From Maridesulfovibrio salexigens DSM 2638 (GTDB lineage Bacteria; Desulfobacterota; Desulfovibrionia; Desulfovibrionales; Desulfovibrionaceae), in assembly GCF_000023445.1 (NCBI RefSeq), contig NC_012881.1, positions 2,844,501-2,908,500 of the forward strand: a stretch of 64,000 bases of DNA. The letters run 5' to 3'. The notes beneath the pieces are model-generated. The model ran no database searches and was not told the origin of the DNA. It was given only the letters and a program-made list of their open reading frames with translations. Within the stretch, counting starts at the first letter, position 1, and the number at the start of each line of letters is the position of its first letter. Position numbers and translations under genes: made by a program. Below are positions 27,293 through 35,867 of this stretch, one piece after another.

Positions 27293-27381
27293 GCGAAACT
27301 TAATAAAAAAGTTTGGGATCCTTAACCCCTTCCCAAAGGATTTAAGCCCCCAGACAGGGTACCCGAAGGGCCGCCGGAGGC
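27293..27381 (+). repeat. Dispersed intergenic repeat, copy 1
   Basis: Begins GCGAAACTTAATAAAAAAGT, continues TTTGGGATCCTTAA and ends GCCGCCGGAGGC. The same modules occur inverted at 62260-62324, and the terminal 12-mer again at 62470-62481. Lies between the GT4 and mltB-like 3' ends. Confidence 0.7.
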
Positions 27382-27386
27382 AAATA

Positions 27387-28298
27387 TTATTCAGGTCCAA
27401 AAGTAGAACGTATTTTTTCAAGCTGCCGGGAGACTTCGTAAATCGTCCGGGCGTAGACCATGGAATGGTTATAGCGGTAGATCACTTTGAGTTTCTTTTT
27501 CTTGCTCAGGGAATTTTTCCAGCCATGACGTTTCAGAAAACTTGCCATGCTGAAAAGGGCATCCTCGCGACTGAAAAGGTCGATGCGCCCATCCTTGTCG
27601 CCATCTACAGCGTAGTGGATAGCGGTGCTGGGCATGAACTGACAAATCCCAAAAGCTCCATAAGGAGAGCCGGGAATCTCTGTGGGGACAATGGAGTTTT
27701 CAGAAGAGAACTTCAGTAGCGCGGAAAGCTCACGGTAAGCCCAGTCAGCCTTTTTCTTAGTCCGTTTTTTAAGCCAAACCAGATCTTTTTCTTCCAGTTT
27801 TTCGTAGCCGAGTTTATCAAAAAATTTTAGTGGGTCAGGGCTTGCGGCCATGTTAGCAAGATTGCTGAAAGCAGGAGCATCACCAAGGGTAAACCCAAGC
27901 TTGGTCTCGACCAGTAAAAGCGCAACCAACACCGATGGCGCTACACCGTACTCTTTATCAATTTCCTGAAGCAGAGTGTAATGCTCACGAAGATAAGAGT
28001 ATCCGCCGGCCAACATGATCGGACCGACATACCTTTCATCAAATTCCTTTTCACGGGCAACTTTTTTGGCTGGCGGCTCAAATCTCCGCTTAAGTAAAAC
28101 CCGCATCTTACGAGCCATCATAGCCGAGTCATAGTCCAACGAACTAACGGAAAAGACAGTATCAACGTACTCACGGTTGAATCCATCAGCCACTAGTCTG
28201 TCTTTCAGCTCGTCCCAGCTATGCGAATCGCCAGCGTAGACAAAACCGCTGCTTCCAAGAAATATAATAAGAAAAAGTACTGCCAGTTTCCTGAACAT
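27387..28298 (-). CDS. MltB-like lytic murein transglycosylase
   Basis: Cleaves peptidoglycan glycan strands with formation of 1,6-anhydro ends. Signal peptide at about residues 1-22 (cut after VYAG or nearby). The SLT domain has the catalytic Glu in LLLVETKLGF, then GAFGICQFMPSTAIHYAVDG and the MltB-type DGDKDGRIDLFSREDALFSM. No lipobox, so it is periplasmic. It starts 17 bases after the stop of the small CXXC/selenoprotein gene, so the two form an operon. Confidence 0.88.
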   Translation of the reverse strand: MFRKLAVLFLIIFLGSSGFVYAGDSHSWDELKDRLVADGFNREYVDTVFSVSSLDYDSAMMARKMRVLLKRRFEPPAKKVAREKEFDERYVGPIMLAGGYSYLREHYTLLQEIDKEYGVAPSVLVALLLVETKLGFTLGDAPAFSNLANMAASPDPLKFFDKLGYEKLEEKDLVWLKKRTKKKADWAYRELSALLKFSSENSIVPTEIPGSPYGAFGICQFMPSTAIHYAVDGDKDGRIDLFSREDALFSMASFLKRHGWKNSLSKKKKLKVIYRYNHSMVYARTIYEVSRQLEKIRSTFGPE

Positions 28299-28315
28299 TT
28301 TACCGTCTAACTCCG

Positions 28316-28540
28316 TTAAAGCCTGTTCATGGGCACATTAGCCATTTCTTCTTCAAAATCGTCGTCTATGTATTCCGAATAATCAGCTACATTGAATTTA
28401 CTGCCGCAGGACCCGCAGCGTAAAAATACACCGCGTCACTCGCGGTGTGTGTACAGGTCTCCGCCACACTTACTGCAACGACTATCGTGATCAGACTTAT
28501 TGTCATTCTTCTTATTAAAAAGGCTACGCCCTCTAAACAT
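28316..28540 (-). CDS. Small dual-CXXC selenoprotein (in-frame TGA at codon 35)
   Basis: Reading from ATG at 28540 (GGAGG five bases upstream) gives 34 residues to a TGA at 28436-28438, then the same frame continues 39 residues to TAA. Together this is a 74-residue protein with C22-x2-C25 (CSKCGGDL) before and C42-x2-C45 (RCGSCGSKF) after the TGA, i.e. a zinc-ribbon or redox pair interrupted by codon 35. A stem-loop starts directly after the TGA. The acidic tail (DDDFEEEM) follows. NCBI describes a 'dual CXXC motif small (seleno)protein' family in such bacteria (memory, not checked). The alternative is a recent nonsense mutation, but frame and motif preservation on both sides argue against it. 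mltB-like gene follows 17 bases on. Confidence 0.78.
28414..28435 (-). promoter_or_regulatory. Candidate bacterial SECIS hairpin
   Basis: The first 22 bases after the TGA fold as CGCGGTGTA / TACGCTGCG (9 pairs, two G-T) with a TTTT loop. An alternative 8-bp hairpin ACACCGCG/CGCGGTGT places the TGA in its loop. Bacterial SECIS elements lie immediately 3' of the Sec codon. Confidence 0.55.
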
Positions 28541-28593
28541 CTTTTCCTCCGCTCATCAGCAATATAAATTTCATCAAAGCTTTCTGTCCACAA

Positions 28594-28632
28594 CAAAAAT
28601 CCGGCAGACTGCCTGCTGGCAATCTGCCGGAT
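28594..28632 (-). terminator. Terminator after the TolC-like gene
   Basis: Stem ATCCGGCAGA/TCTGCCGGAT with inner GCC/GGC pairs, then TTTTT on the minus strand. It separates the TolC-like gene from the selenoprotein operon, which therefore needs its own promoter in 28541-28593. Confidence 0.85.
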
Positions 28633-28668
28633 AAAATCAATCAAATCAGATTATACTGATCCCGGTCC

Positions 28669-30093
28669 TTAATTAGTCTTAAGAGAGGGATTCATGTCTC
28701 CCATGGCAACGTAGAGCTTGGCGAGGGCAACCTGATAGTCAGACAGAGCCTGAATCAGCTGGGCTTCACTGTCGCTCAAGCGGGACTGAGCGTTAAGCAC
28801 TTCGTTGTTGGTGCTGACCTGAGCCTGATAACGGGCCATAGCCATTCTGTAACCTTCACGGCCTGCTTCAACAGACTTGCGGCCCACACCGATACGGTCG
28901 GCAGCAGCTTTGAGGCTGAGCAACTGATCCTTAATTTCGTAGGAAGCCTCAAGGCGGGTATTATCAAACTCAGCCTTGATTTTCTTTACGTTGTCTTCAG
29001 CGCGCTTGGTGTCGTAGTATGTCTGACCCCAGCTGAAAACTTCCCAGTTCAGATTAGCGCCCACATTCCAGGAATCGGGACGATTGCGGTAATTGTATTT
29101 GTTTGTGCTGACAGAAGGATCACCACCTTCACTGCTGTAGTTAAAGTCAGCAGTAATATCAGGATAGAAACCGCTCTCTGCGATGGTCACATCTTCTTCT
29201 GAAATTTCAACAGCTTTACGGGCAATCTTCAGGTCAGGACGTCCCTTGTCAGCTTTTTCGATGCACTGATCAAGAGTCATGGAAAACGACAGATAGGTTA
29301 ACTCACCGGAGTAATCCACCTTTTTCTCGATGGGCAGATTGAGCAAAGTATTCAACCTTGCAGCCCTTGAATCAACAGTGTTCTTGGCAATGAGCAGATC
29401 CTGCTCTGCGTTTGCAAGTTCAACTTCGGCCTGCAACACGTCAACTCTCGGACGAAGACCGACCTGATAGAAGGCCTGAATAACATCAAGCTGGGATTGC
29501 AGACGGGCAACAGAGTCCTGCTTACTTTTAACTTCCATGCGGCCCTGCAGCAAGGTCAGGAAAGAAGTCTGAATATTGCTGATCAGAGTAAGTTCAGCAT
29601 TGTAAAGGCTGGCCTCGGTTGAAGCACGCTGCAACTTGGTTTTCTGGTACTTGGAAAGCAGCTCGAAACCTTTAAAGACAGGCTGGCTGACATTAATTGA
29701 AAAAGCCCACTTGTCCTGGTAGCCCGCAGGAGTATCTCCTGAACGAGGCGTATCATCAAAGTGAGTGTAACCGTATTTGGCAGTAACAGGCCCACCGAAG
29801 GCTCCGCGCTGTCTCTTTACATCGCTTTCAGCCGCAAGCAGATCTTTACGAGCTGCAATGATGGACGGATTCTGTTTCAGTCCAAGCTTTACGCACTCCT
29901 CAAGGGTCAGCTTCATCTCAGCACCGACAGCGTCATCAGTGACAGCCTGCGGAACCTGCATTGTAGCCTCTTCCATAGAGACCGGCGCTTTTGCTTCACC
30001 AAGGGTGTTTTCTCCCTGATCCTGCGCATAAGCAAAGGACACTGATGACAGCATGAAAATCAAAACTAATAAAAACGGAACATTGCGTTTCAT
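28669..30093 (-). CDS. TolC-family outer-membrane efflux protein
   Basis: Trimeric outer-membrane exit duct of type I secretion or RND/ABC efflux. Signal peptide at residues 1-24 (cut after SFAYA). Two OEP repeats with long coiled-coil helices: LTLEECVKLGLKQNPSIIAA in the first, SMTLDQCIEKADKGRPDLKI in the second. I start at the ATG at 30093, with AGGA eight bases upstream, which puts the signal peptide at the N-terminus; the open frame extends further without support. No inner-membrane pump partner lies adjacent, so its partner is elsewhere. Confidence 0.92.
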   Translation of the reverse strand: MKRNVPFLLVLIFMLSSVSFAYAQDQGENTLGEAKAPVSMEEATMQVPQAVTDDAVGAEMKLTLEECVKLGLKQNPSIIAARKDLLAAESDVKRQRGAFGGPVTAKYGYTHFDDTPRSGDTPAGYQDKWAFSINVSQPVFKGFELLSKYQKTKLQRASTEASLYNAELTLISNIQTSFLTLLQGRMEVKSKQDSVARLQSQLDVIQAFYQVGLRPRVDVLQAEVELANAEQDLLIAKNTVDSRAARLNTLLNLPIEKKVDYSGELTYLSFSMTLDQCIEKADKGRPDLKIARKAVEISEEDVTIAESGFYPDITADFNYSSEGGDPSVSTNKYNYRNRPDSWNVGANLNWEVFSWGQTYYDTKRAEDNVKKIKAEFDNTRLEASYEIKDQLLSLKAAADRIGVGRKSVEAGREGYRMAMARYQAQVSTNNEVLNAQSRLSDSEAQLIQALSDYQVALAKLYVAMGDMNPSLKTN

Positions 30094-30205
30094 TCTACAC
30101 ATCCTGAACGTGTGGTTATTATCTTTGGAAGAATTAATATACAAAAATCAAAATCTATATAGATGTTCCAGCGGAAGGAATCAAGTGTCAATTTTGTTTT
30201 AAACA

Positions 30206-30982
30206 CTAGGAAACAGCCGCACAATCGGTTTTATCCCCCTGCAACTTATCCACCGTGTGTTTCAGAGCGGGAAGTACAGCTTCAAGACTTTCACGCACAG
30301 CTTTAGGACTACCGGGGAAATTTACAACCACACTTTCCCCCAGTGTTCCGGCAACAGCACGCGAAATCATAGCATGGGGAGTTTTTTCCAATCCCGTGGC
30401 AGTAATAGCCCTTTCGAATCCCGGCAACCGTTTCTCGATTACGCCCAGAGTCGCTTCAGGAGAAACATCACGCGGCCCCACTCCGGTTCCGCCCGTAGTC
30501 AGAATCAGGTCATAGCCATCCACATACGCCAGATGCATAAGCAGGGCTTTCAGATCAGCGCATTCATCAGGGATCAGATAACCTTCAGCAATTGAAACCG
30601 GAAGTGCATTTTTTATCATTTCGGCAATAAGCGGCCCGGCTTCGTCTTTTCTTTCGCCTGCGGCCCCTTTATCACTCAAAGTGACGTAAGCGAGGGAGTA
30701 GCCTTCTTTTTTTATAGTCAATTGAGCTGCACTCTCCGGCAATTCACCAATGACCTCGGCAATCCAAGATTTTGCTCCCGGAACCCCGGAAGTCCAAAAA
30801 CCGGAGATAACACGCAATAATTCGGCTCCACCGCTCTCGAGTACCATCCCGGCCCGCAGCCCTTTGGAACAACCGGAAAAGGAAGCACAGACACATCCCT
30901 TCGGCAGGAAACTGGAATCACCTAACACAATTATGCTTCCGGGACCTGCTCCATTTGTCGTAGAAAAATCACATTCAAACAC
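30206..30982 (-). CDS. MoaB/MogA-domain protein with N-terminal extension
   Basis: C-terminal half (about residues 95-250) is a MoaB/Mog domain that binds or adenylylates molybdopterin: LILTTGGTGVGPRDVSPEAT and NFPGSPKAVRESLE are canonical. The first roughly 90 residues are an extra domain (PGSIIVLGDSSFLPKG) that I do not recognise; it may be a metal or cofactor-binding add-on. Start is GTG at 30982 with AAGGAG six bases upstream, not the upstream ATG frame. It is 19 bases after the DUF1614 gene. Confidence 0.85.
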   Translation of the reverse strand: MFECDFSTTNGAGPGSIIVLGDSSFLPKGCVCASFSGCSKGLRAGMVLESGGAELLRVISGFWTSGVPGAKSWIAEVIGELPESAAQLTIKKEGYSLAYVTLSDKGAAGERKDEAGPLIAEMIKNALPVSIAEGYLIPDECADLKALLMHLAYVDGYDLILTTGGTGVGPRDVSPEATLGVIEKRLPGFERAITATGLEKTPHAMISRAVAGTLGESVVVNFPGSPKAVRESLEAVLPALKHTVDKLQGDKTDCAAVS

Positions 30983-31001
30983 AAAAAACTCCTTATCAAA
31001 A

Positions 31002-31706
31002 TCAGGCCAGCAATACAGCCAGTATCCCGGTAATAAAAATTCCGTCAAAAGTTCCGGCCCCGCCGATGGAGACCACCGGTGCATCAAGCACCCTCCGGGT
31101 GGCCGGAGTAGCAAGGTGTAACAGGTCCGCACCTATCAAAGTACCGAGGCTTCCTGCAACATAAGCCGCTATAGGTGCCATTTCACCCTGAACGAATATC
31201 AAAGCCGCCAGCGCGGTAATTAATGGTGGGATAAGCACCGGAATACCAATTCCGACACCGGGAATGGGACGGGCAAGGGCGTAAGTCGCCGCACTAACCA
31301 ATGCCACACAAAGAAGAATGGAAAAGTCAAAACCGGATCTGCTAAGTAAAGACAAGGACAGCAGAACCGGAATGACGCAACCGCCCAAATTCACGGCAAC
31401 CACCTGATTAGTCAGGGTTGCTGCTTCGCGCTGAACATCCAGCGGAGAATAAGGGTTGAACATACGTACCTGTCTGATTCGCACATCAGGAACAAGCCTT
31501 TCAGAACGAAAGACCGGTATATTGACTCCGCTTCCGAACAAAGTGGCTATAAGGAGTAGAAACCCCTGCCCTGCAGTCAGTCCCAGCTTGGAGAAAGCTA
31601 CGGTAACGAGACCAACCTGTACAAATATAAACAAAAAGAATATGAGGACAAAAAAAATGACGCCCAGAAAAACAACGGTGGGCAGTGAAAACATGGGGCC
31701 GCGCAT
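31002..31706 (-). CDS. DUF1614 family membrane protein
   Basis: 234-residue polytopic membrane protein with about six hydrophobic spans, ending in the family's conserved VSIGGAGTFDGIFITGILAV. Function of DUF1614 is unknown to me. It precedes and is co-transcribed with the MogA-like gene, which suggests a link to molybdenum/tungsten cofactor or metal transport (inference). Divergent from rfbA. Confidence 0.85.
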   Translation of the reverse strand: MRGPMFSLPTVVFLGVIFFVLIFFLFIFVQVGLVTVAFSKLGLTAGQGFLLLIATLFGSGVNIPVFRSERLVPDVRIRQVRMFNPYSPLDVQREAATLTNQVVAVNLGGCVIPVLLSLSLLSRSGFDFSILLCVALVSAATYALARPIPGVGIGIPVLIPPLITALAALIFVQGEMAPIAAYVAGSLGTLIGADLLHLATPATRRVLDAPVVSIGGAGTFDGIFITGILAVLLA

Positions 31707-31836
31707 AGTACGTAAACTCCTTGTTTGCGAATTTGAACAAATTCAGGCTATTTAATGCTATAAATGCAGACACCTCAAGAATTTATTGTTAATTTAATTA
31801 CGGCTTACCAGAGAATCACTGTAAGGAAGGTATAAT

Positions 31837-32718
31837 ATGAAAGGAATTATTCTGGCCGGGGGATCCGGCACAAGGCTTTATCCCCTGACAAGAGTGGTCA
31901 GTAAACAACTTCTGCCTGTTTATGACAAACCCATGATCTACTACCCGCTTTCCATTCATATGATGTCGGGTATCCGTGATATACTGATAATTTCCACCCC
32001 CGAAGACCTGCATAGATTTGAAGACCTTCTTGGTGACGGCTCAAATCTGGGTATCAATATTTCATATAAAGTCCAACCGAAGCCGGAAGGTTTGGCACAA
32101 GCATTCATTATAGGTGAGGATTTCATCGGTGATGACAGTGTAAGCCTGATTCTCGGGGACAACATCTTTTACGGACACGACCTTCCGCACATCCTGCAAA
32201 AGACAGCCGCACTCGAAGAAGGCGGGACTGTTTTCGCATACGCAGTCAAGGACCCCAAACGATACGGTGTTGTAGAATTCGACAAGAACCAGACCGTGAT
32301 CAGCATCGAAGAAAAGCCGGAAAACCCCAAGTCTAAATTTGCAGTCACAGGGCTCTACTTTTACGACAACTCAGTCATTGAAATCGCCAAGAACATCAAG
32401 CCTTCTGCCCGCGGGGAATTGGAAATCACTGACGTGAACAACGAGTACCTTAAACGCGGCAAGCTTAATGTTGAACTTCTAGGACGAGGATATGCGTGGC
32501 TGGACATGGGAACCCATCAGTCTTTACTCCGCGCCGCCTCTTATGTTGAAGCAGTTCAGGAAAGGCAAGGATTTATGCTGGCCTGTCTGGAAGAAATTGC
32601 CTTCCGTATGGGATATATTTCCCTTGAAGAGCTTAAGGCTATGGCTACCGATATGCTTAAAAATGATTACGGACAGTATCTGATGGGAATCTACAACGAT
32701 GCAAAGGCGAAAAGTTAA
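31837..32718 (+). CDS. rfbA: Glucose-1-phosphate thymidylyltransferase
   Basis: Makes dTDP-glucose, the first step of dTDP-rhamnose and related sugar synthesis. [20 protein letters not shown] and [10 protein letters not shown] are signature motifs; [11 protein letters not shown] is the metal/sugar site. 293 residues, normal. AAGGAAGG stands before the ATG. No other rfb genes are beside it. Its stop overlaps the next start (TAATG). Confidence 0.96.
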   Translation: MKGIILAGGSGTRLYPLTRVVSKQLLPVYDKPMIYYPLSIHMMSGIRDILIISTPEDLHRFEDLLGDGSNLGINISYKVQPKPEGLAQAFIIGEDFIGDDSVSLILGDNIFYGHDLPHILQKTAALEEGGTVFAYAVKDPKRYGVVEFDKNQTVISIEEKPENPKSKFAVTGLYFYDNSVIEIAKNIKPSARGELEITDVNNEYLKRGKLNVELLGRGYAWLDMGTHQSLLRAASYVEAVQERQGFMLACLEEIAFRMGYISLEELKAMATDMLKNDYGQYLMGIYNDAKAKS

Positions 32719-33203
32719 TGAAAAAAACAATCATCACGTTAATTATCACCTTGGTCCTGCTGGCTCCCAGCGCAGGATTTTGCGGAACCCCGGACATATC
32801 TGCACAATTTGATAAGCTTTCAGGAGTTGAAGCCTCCTTCAGGACTCTGGGCATGAAAATCGACAAGATAACAGGTGCAGACACTAAGCCGGACCGGGTA
32901 TACGCCCTGCAGGACATGTCCGACATGTGCAAAACCAGCAAAATGCAGGTTCATAGCCTGACTTCGCTTTTCTCTGTAGTCAACCTTGTTAAACGCGAAA
33001 AGAATTTTCAAAACAGAGAAGCGGAATTGCTAAAAAAGAAATGCGGTTATGCATATAACGACTTCAGTCGACGTAAAGCATTCATCCGGGATATTCTTGC
33101 CAAAGCCAAGGACCAAAAATTAAAAGATCTGGCTCATATCTTTGACGCACAACTTGAAATAGTTCTGGAACAATTGACAGCGATAAACAACAAATTCAAA
33201 TAA
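32718..33203 (+). CDS. Secreted helical protein of unknown function
   Basis: 161 residues with a signal peptide (about 1-22, ending SAGFCG; not a good lipobox). The mature part is all-helical with several cysteines and lysine-rich segments, C-terminal ALDAQLE-type helices. No family recognised. It is coupled to rfbA by a one-base overlap and followed by a strong terminator, so the two share one mRNA; functional link to nucleotide-sugar supply is not evident. Confidence 0.75.
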   Translation: MKKTIITLIITLVLLAPSAGFCGTPDISAQFDKLSGVEASFRTLGMKIDKITGADTKPDRVYALQDMSDMCKTSKMQVHSLTSLFSVVNLVKREKNFQNREAELLKKKCGYAYNDFSRRKAFIRDILAKAKDQKLKDLAHIFDAQLEIVLEQLTAINNKFK

Positions 33204-33235
33204 AAAAAGGCCCGCAAATGCGGGCCTTTTTTTAT
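33202..33235 (+). terminator. Terminator after the rfbA operon
   Basis: Stem GGCCCGC/GCGGGCC, loop AAAT, flanked by A7 and T7, working in both directions. Confidence 0.9.
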
Positions 33236-33268
33236 TTGAAAAGAACAAATAGCCTTTTCTAAAATTTC

Positions 33269-33412
33269 TTAATGATGACCTTCGTTTTTGGTTTCATTAA
33301 TCCTGCGGAAGATCATGAAGAGCATCCATGCAAGATAACCAAAAATAAGAGAAACACCTACAAAGCCAGCAGTGGTGCTGTGGCCCATGTTGCTGATAAG
33401 TTCGCCGATCAT
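33269..33412 (-). CDS. Small membrane protein, 47 residues
   Basis: ATG at 33412 with GGAGG nine bases upstream; TAA at 33269. The product has a short N-terminal segment, one hydrophobic span (about residues 14-33, GFVGVSLIFGYLAWMLFMIF) and a basic, then His-rich tail (RRINETKNEGHH). No family recognised; small size resembles accessory subunits of membrane complexes. Lies alone between two terminator-bounded genes. Confidence 0.62.
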   Translation of the reverse strand: MIGELISNMGHSTTAGFVGVSLIFGYLAWMLFMIFRRINETKNEGHH

Positions 33413-33636
33413 TCCCAAATACCTCCAAGTATTTAACCCGATTCATTACAAAAATTTTAATTAGTCTTCGCTATATTTCTCAATAATGTCAAGCTCTAGT
33501 TTAAGTATAAATATTGACAAACTACTTCATATATATATGATAAAGCAGAGATAGAAAGAAATTAAGCTTAACGATACTAGCGCATTATACAATTGCTAAT
33601 TGATGTTACTCTTTTTAATTTCACCAGGGGATGAGA

Positions 33637-34188
33637 ATGGGGAAGGATAAAACAGAGACTACACCCGGGCTGATGGGCAAACTAAAGACCAAGCTGGATC
33701 GTATGCTTGGTCGAAATGCGGAAGAATCGCTGGACATTGAATTCAAACCGCAAAAGGATATCCCTGCCGCACGGCGTGCTTTCAGAATTGACGTGGACAA
33801 TATGCATGTCATCTGTCGCACACCAAGAGTCAAATGCCGCATACTGGATATCAGCGCAGGCGGCATTGGTTTTGTCAGCAGCAAAGAATTTCCCGTCGGC
33901 ACGATTGTCGAGGCAGTACTACTCTGGTCCGGAAAACCCGTTCTGAAAAATGTTAAGCTGAAAATTGCCAGAAGAACCCCGAAAGTAGTGGGCTGTGAAT
34001 TTATAGAACTTGAAAGATCTCAGGACAAAGTTATCAGCAAGATAGTACTTGCCGCCCAGAAACGTTTAATTGAGAAAAAACACTCCGGCAAACATCCAGA
34101 CACGACTGAAGAAGAAATGGCAAAAGAAATTGAAGCCCAAAAAAAACGCGGCATCACTCCTGCTTCCAAGAAAAAAATAAAGCTCTAA
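33637..34188 (+). CDS. PilZ-domain protein (c-di-GMP receptor type)
   Basis: 183 residues. PilZ domain in the middle (about 40-135): RRAFRI supplies the RxxxR arm and DISAGGIGF the D/NxSxxG motif that bind cyclic di-GMP. Basic N- and C-terminal tails. AGGGG six bases before the ATG at 33637 favours it over the ATG at 33631. Single gene; a link to flagella or exopolysaccharide is typical for the family. Confidence 0.85.
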   Translation: MGKDKTETTPGLMGKLKTKLDRMLGRNAEESLDIEFKPQKDIPAARRAFRIDVDNMHVICRTPRVKCRILDISAGGIGFVSSKEFPVGTIVEAVLLWSGKPVLKNVKLKIARRTPKVVGCEFIELERSQDKVISKIVLAAQKRLIEKKHSGKHPDTTEEEMAKEIEAQKKRGITPASKKKIKL

Positions 34189-34224
34189 CCCCGACGACAG
34201 GACGGGAAGAACGGAATAAAGTCC

Positions 34225-35187
34225 ATGAAAACAGTTATTCTTGACAGCTACACACTGAATCCCGGCGACAACCCATGGACCGGACTGGACGAACTTTGCG
34301 AACTGGCTGTATATGACCGTACTAAACCTGAACAAATTCTCGAAAGAGCCGCTGAAGCGGACATCATTCTGACCAACAAGACCGTGCTGGACGCGGACAC
34401 CATCAAGGCTTTACCCAAACTCAAATTTATTTCAGTACTTGCAACAGGATACAACGTGGTAGATCTGGATGCGGCAGCAGCCAGAAACATCCCTGTATCA
34501 AATGTCCCGGGCTACTCTCCTCCCTCTGTTGCCCAGCATGTTTTTGCCATGATTCTTAACCATGCCAACAGAGTTGCCCTGCACGATCAGGCCGTGAAAG
34601 AAGGCCAATGGGCACAGCAGGAAGATTTCTGCTTCTGGAATGCACCACTCATCGAACTGGCAGGCAAAAAAATGGGAATCGTCGGATTCGGAGCCATCGG
34701 CCAAAAAGTTGGAACCATCGCCAATTCTTTCGGTATGGAAGTTCTAGCCTATGCACCGAGACCGAAACCAGAACCTCAATACAGCCCATTCAAATTCGTA
34801 TCTCTTAAAAAACTCTTCAGGGAAGCTGATGTAGTCTCACTGCACTGCCCGCTGACTGCTGAAAATGAAAAATTTATCAACAAAGAACTGCTTTCAAGCA
34901 TGAAGGCAAACGCCTACCTGATCAACACCGCACGCGGCCCGCTCGTTGATGAATCAGATCTGGCAGAAGCACTTACAGAAGGGGTTATAGCCGGAGCCGC
35001 TCTTGACGTGGTCGAAAAAGAACCGATGCTCCCCGGCAACCCTCTTTCAGGAACCCCAAATCTGACCATTACTCCGCATATTGCATGGGCAACCCTTGAG
35101 GCCCGCACAAGACTGACCGAAATTACCGTGACCAATGTAAAAGCCTTCCTGCAAGGCAAAGCGGTAAATGTAGTCAACGGAATATAA
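34225..35187 (+). CDS. D-2-hydroxyacid dehydrogenase, hydroxypyruvate/glycerate type
   Basis: NAD(P)-dependent reduction of 2-oxoacids to D-2-hydroxyacids. Nucleotide motif GIVGFGAIGQKVG, catalytic Arg in INTARGPLVDE, Glu in VVEKEP and His in TPHIAWAT are all present. 320 residues. The closest remembered members are glycerate/hydroxypyruvate reductases. Ended by a perfect 48-base palindromic terminator. Confidence 0.92.
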   Translation: MKTVILDSYTLNPGDNPWTGLDELCELAVYDRTKPEQILERAAEADIILTNKTVLDADTIKALPKLKFISVLATGYNVVDLDAAAARNIPVSNVPGYSPPSVAQHVFAMILNHANRVALHDQAVKEGQWAQQEDFCFWNAPLIELAGKKMGIVGFGAIGQKVGTIANSFGMEVLAYAPRPKPEPQYSPFKFVSLKKLFREADVVSLHCPLTAENEKFINKELLSSMKANAYLINTARGPLVDESDLAEALTEGVIAGAALDVVEKEPMLPGNPLSGTPNLTITPHIAWATLEARTRLTEITVTNVKAFLQGKAVNVVNGI

Positions 35188-35200
35188 GACACCATCACCA

Positions 35201-35248
35201 AAATCAAAAAGGGCTGACATAGATATCTATGTCAGCCCTTTTTGATTT
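35201..35248 (+). terminator. Perfect 48-base palindromic bidirectional terminator
   Basis: Every base pairs from AAATCAAAAAGGGCTGACAT to its complement, so it serves both the dehydrogenase and the convergent response-regulator gene. Confidence 0.9.
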
Positions 35249-35273
35249 GAACTAATTCAAATACGAAAATTTA

Positions 35274-35711
35274 TCAGACTTCACCGGAACCATATTTCTG
35301 AACAGTTGAAATAAGGTCTGCCTTGCGAACAGGTTTAGTCAAAAAGAAATCACAGCCTACCTCATAAGCTTTATCTTCATTCTCCGGCAATGCATGCGCA
35401 GTTACGGCTACAATGGGAGTTTTTTCCCTGCTGTTCTCTTTCTCAAAACCACGAATAAGTGTGGTTGCCTCATAACCGTCAGTTACAGGCATTTCAATAT
35501 CCATGAGAACCACATCATACTCGTTACGTTGGAACATTTCGAAAGCTTCGCTGCCGTTTTCAGCTACGTCGATGGAATATGGGAACTTCTTCAAGTACAA
35601 CTGCACTAGAAGCACATTGTTCTCACAATCTTCTGCAAGTAGAATATTCAAAGGCCTAACCGCTCCATCCAAAACTTTTACACCGACAGCATTTTTTTCT
35701 GCATTAAGCAT
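35274..35711 (-). CDS. Stand-alone receiver-domain response regulator
   Basis: 145 residues, one CheY-like domain: acidic pocket around residues 27-28 (LLAEDCENN), phospho-acceptor D71 in VVLMDIEMP, and the C-terminal FLTKPV lysine. A short N-terminal tail (about 20 residues) precedes it. No output domain. AGGGTG before the ATG. The DIEMPVTDGYEA block resembles receivers of phosphorelays fed by hybrid kinases; no kinase is adjacent. Confidence 0.9.
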   Translation of the reverse strand: MLNAEKNAVGVKVLDGAVRPLNILLAEDCENNVLLVQLYLKKFPYSIDVAENGSEAFEMFQRNEYDVVLMDIEMPVTDGYEATTLIRGFEKENSREKTPIVAVTAHALPENEDKAYEVGCDFFLTKPVRKADLISTVQKYGSGEV

Positions 35712-35867
35712 TTATACACCCTGCACTAAGTCAAAAAACAGACTCCCCAAAAACAGTCTGCTCCCTCCTATGACCCGACCAAACTTGATATACTAACGAA
35801 TCACCAAAAGCAACAACTCATAGAAACAAAATAACATAGCTGATCAAAGGTGCAAGCGCTAACTTCT

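Noticed and set aside
28387-28644. An 85-codon minus-strand frame over the small selenoprotein
   Set aside because: It lies in a different frame from the GGAGG-led CXXC protein and runs through the terminator of the TolC-like gene.
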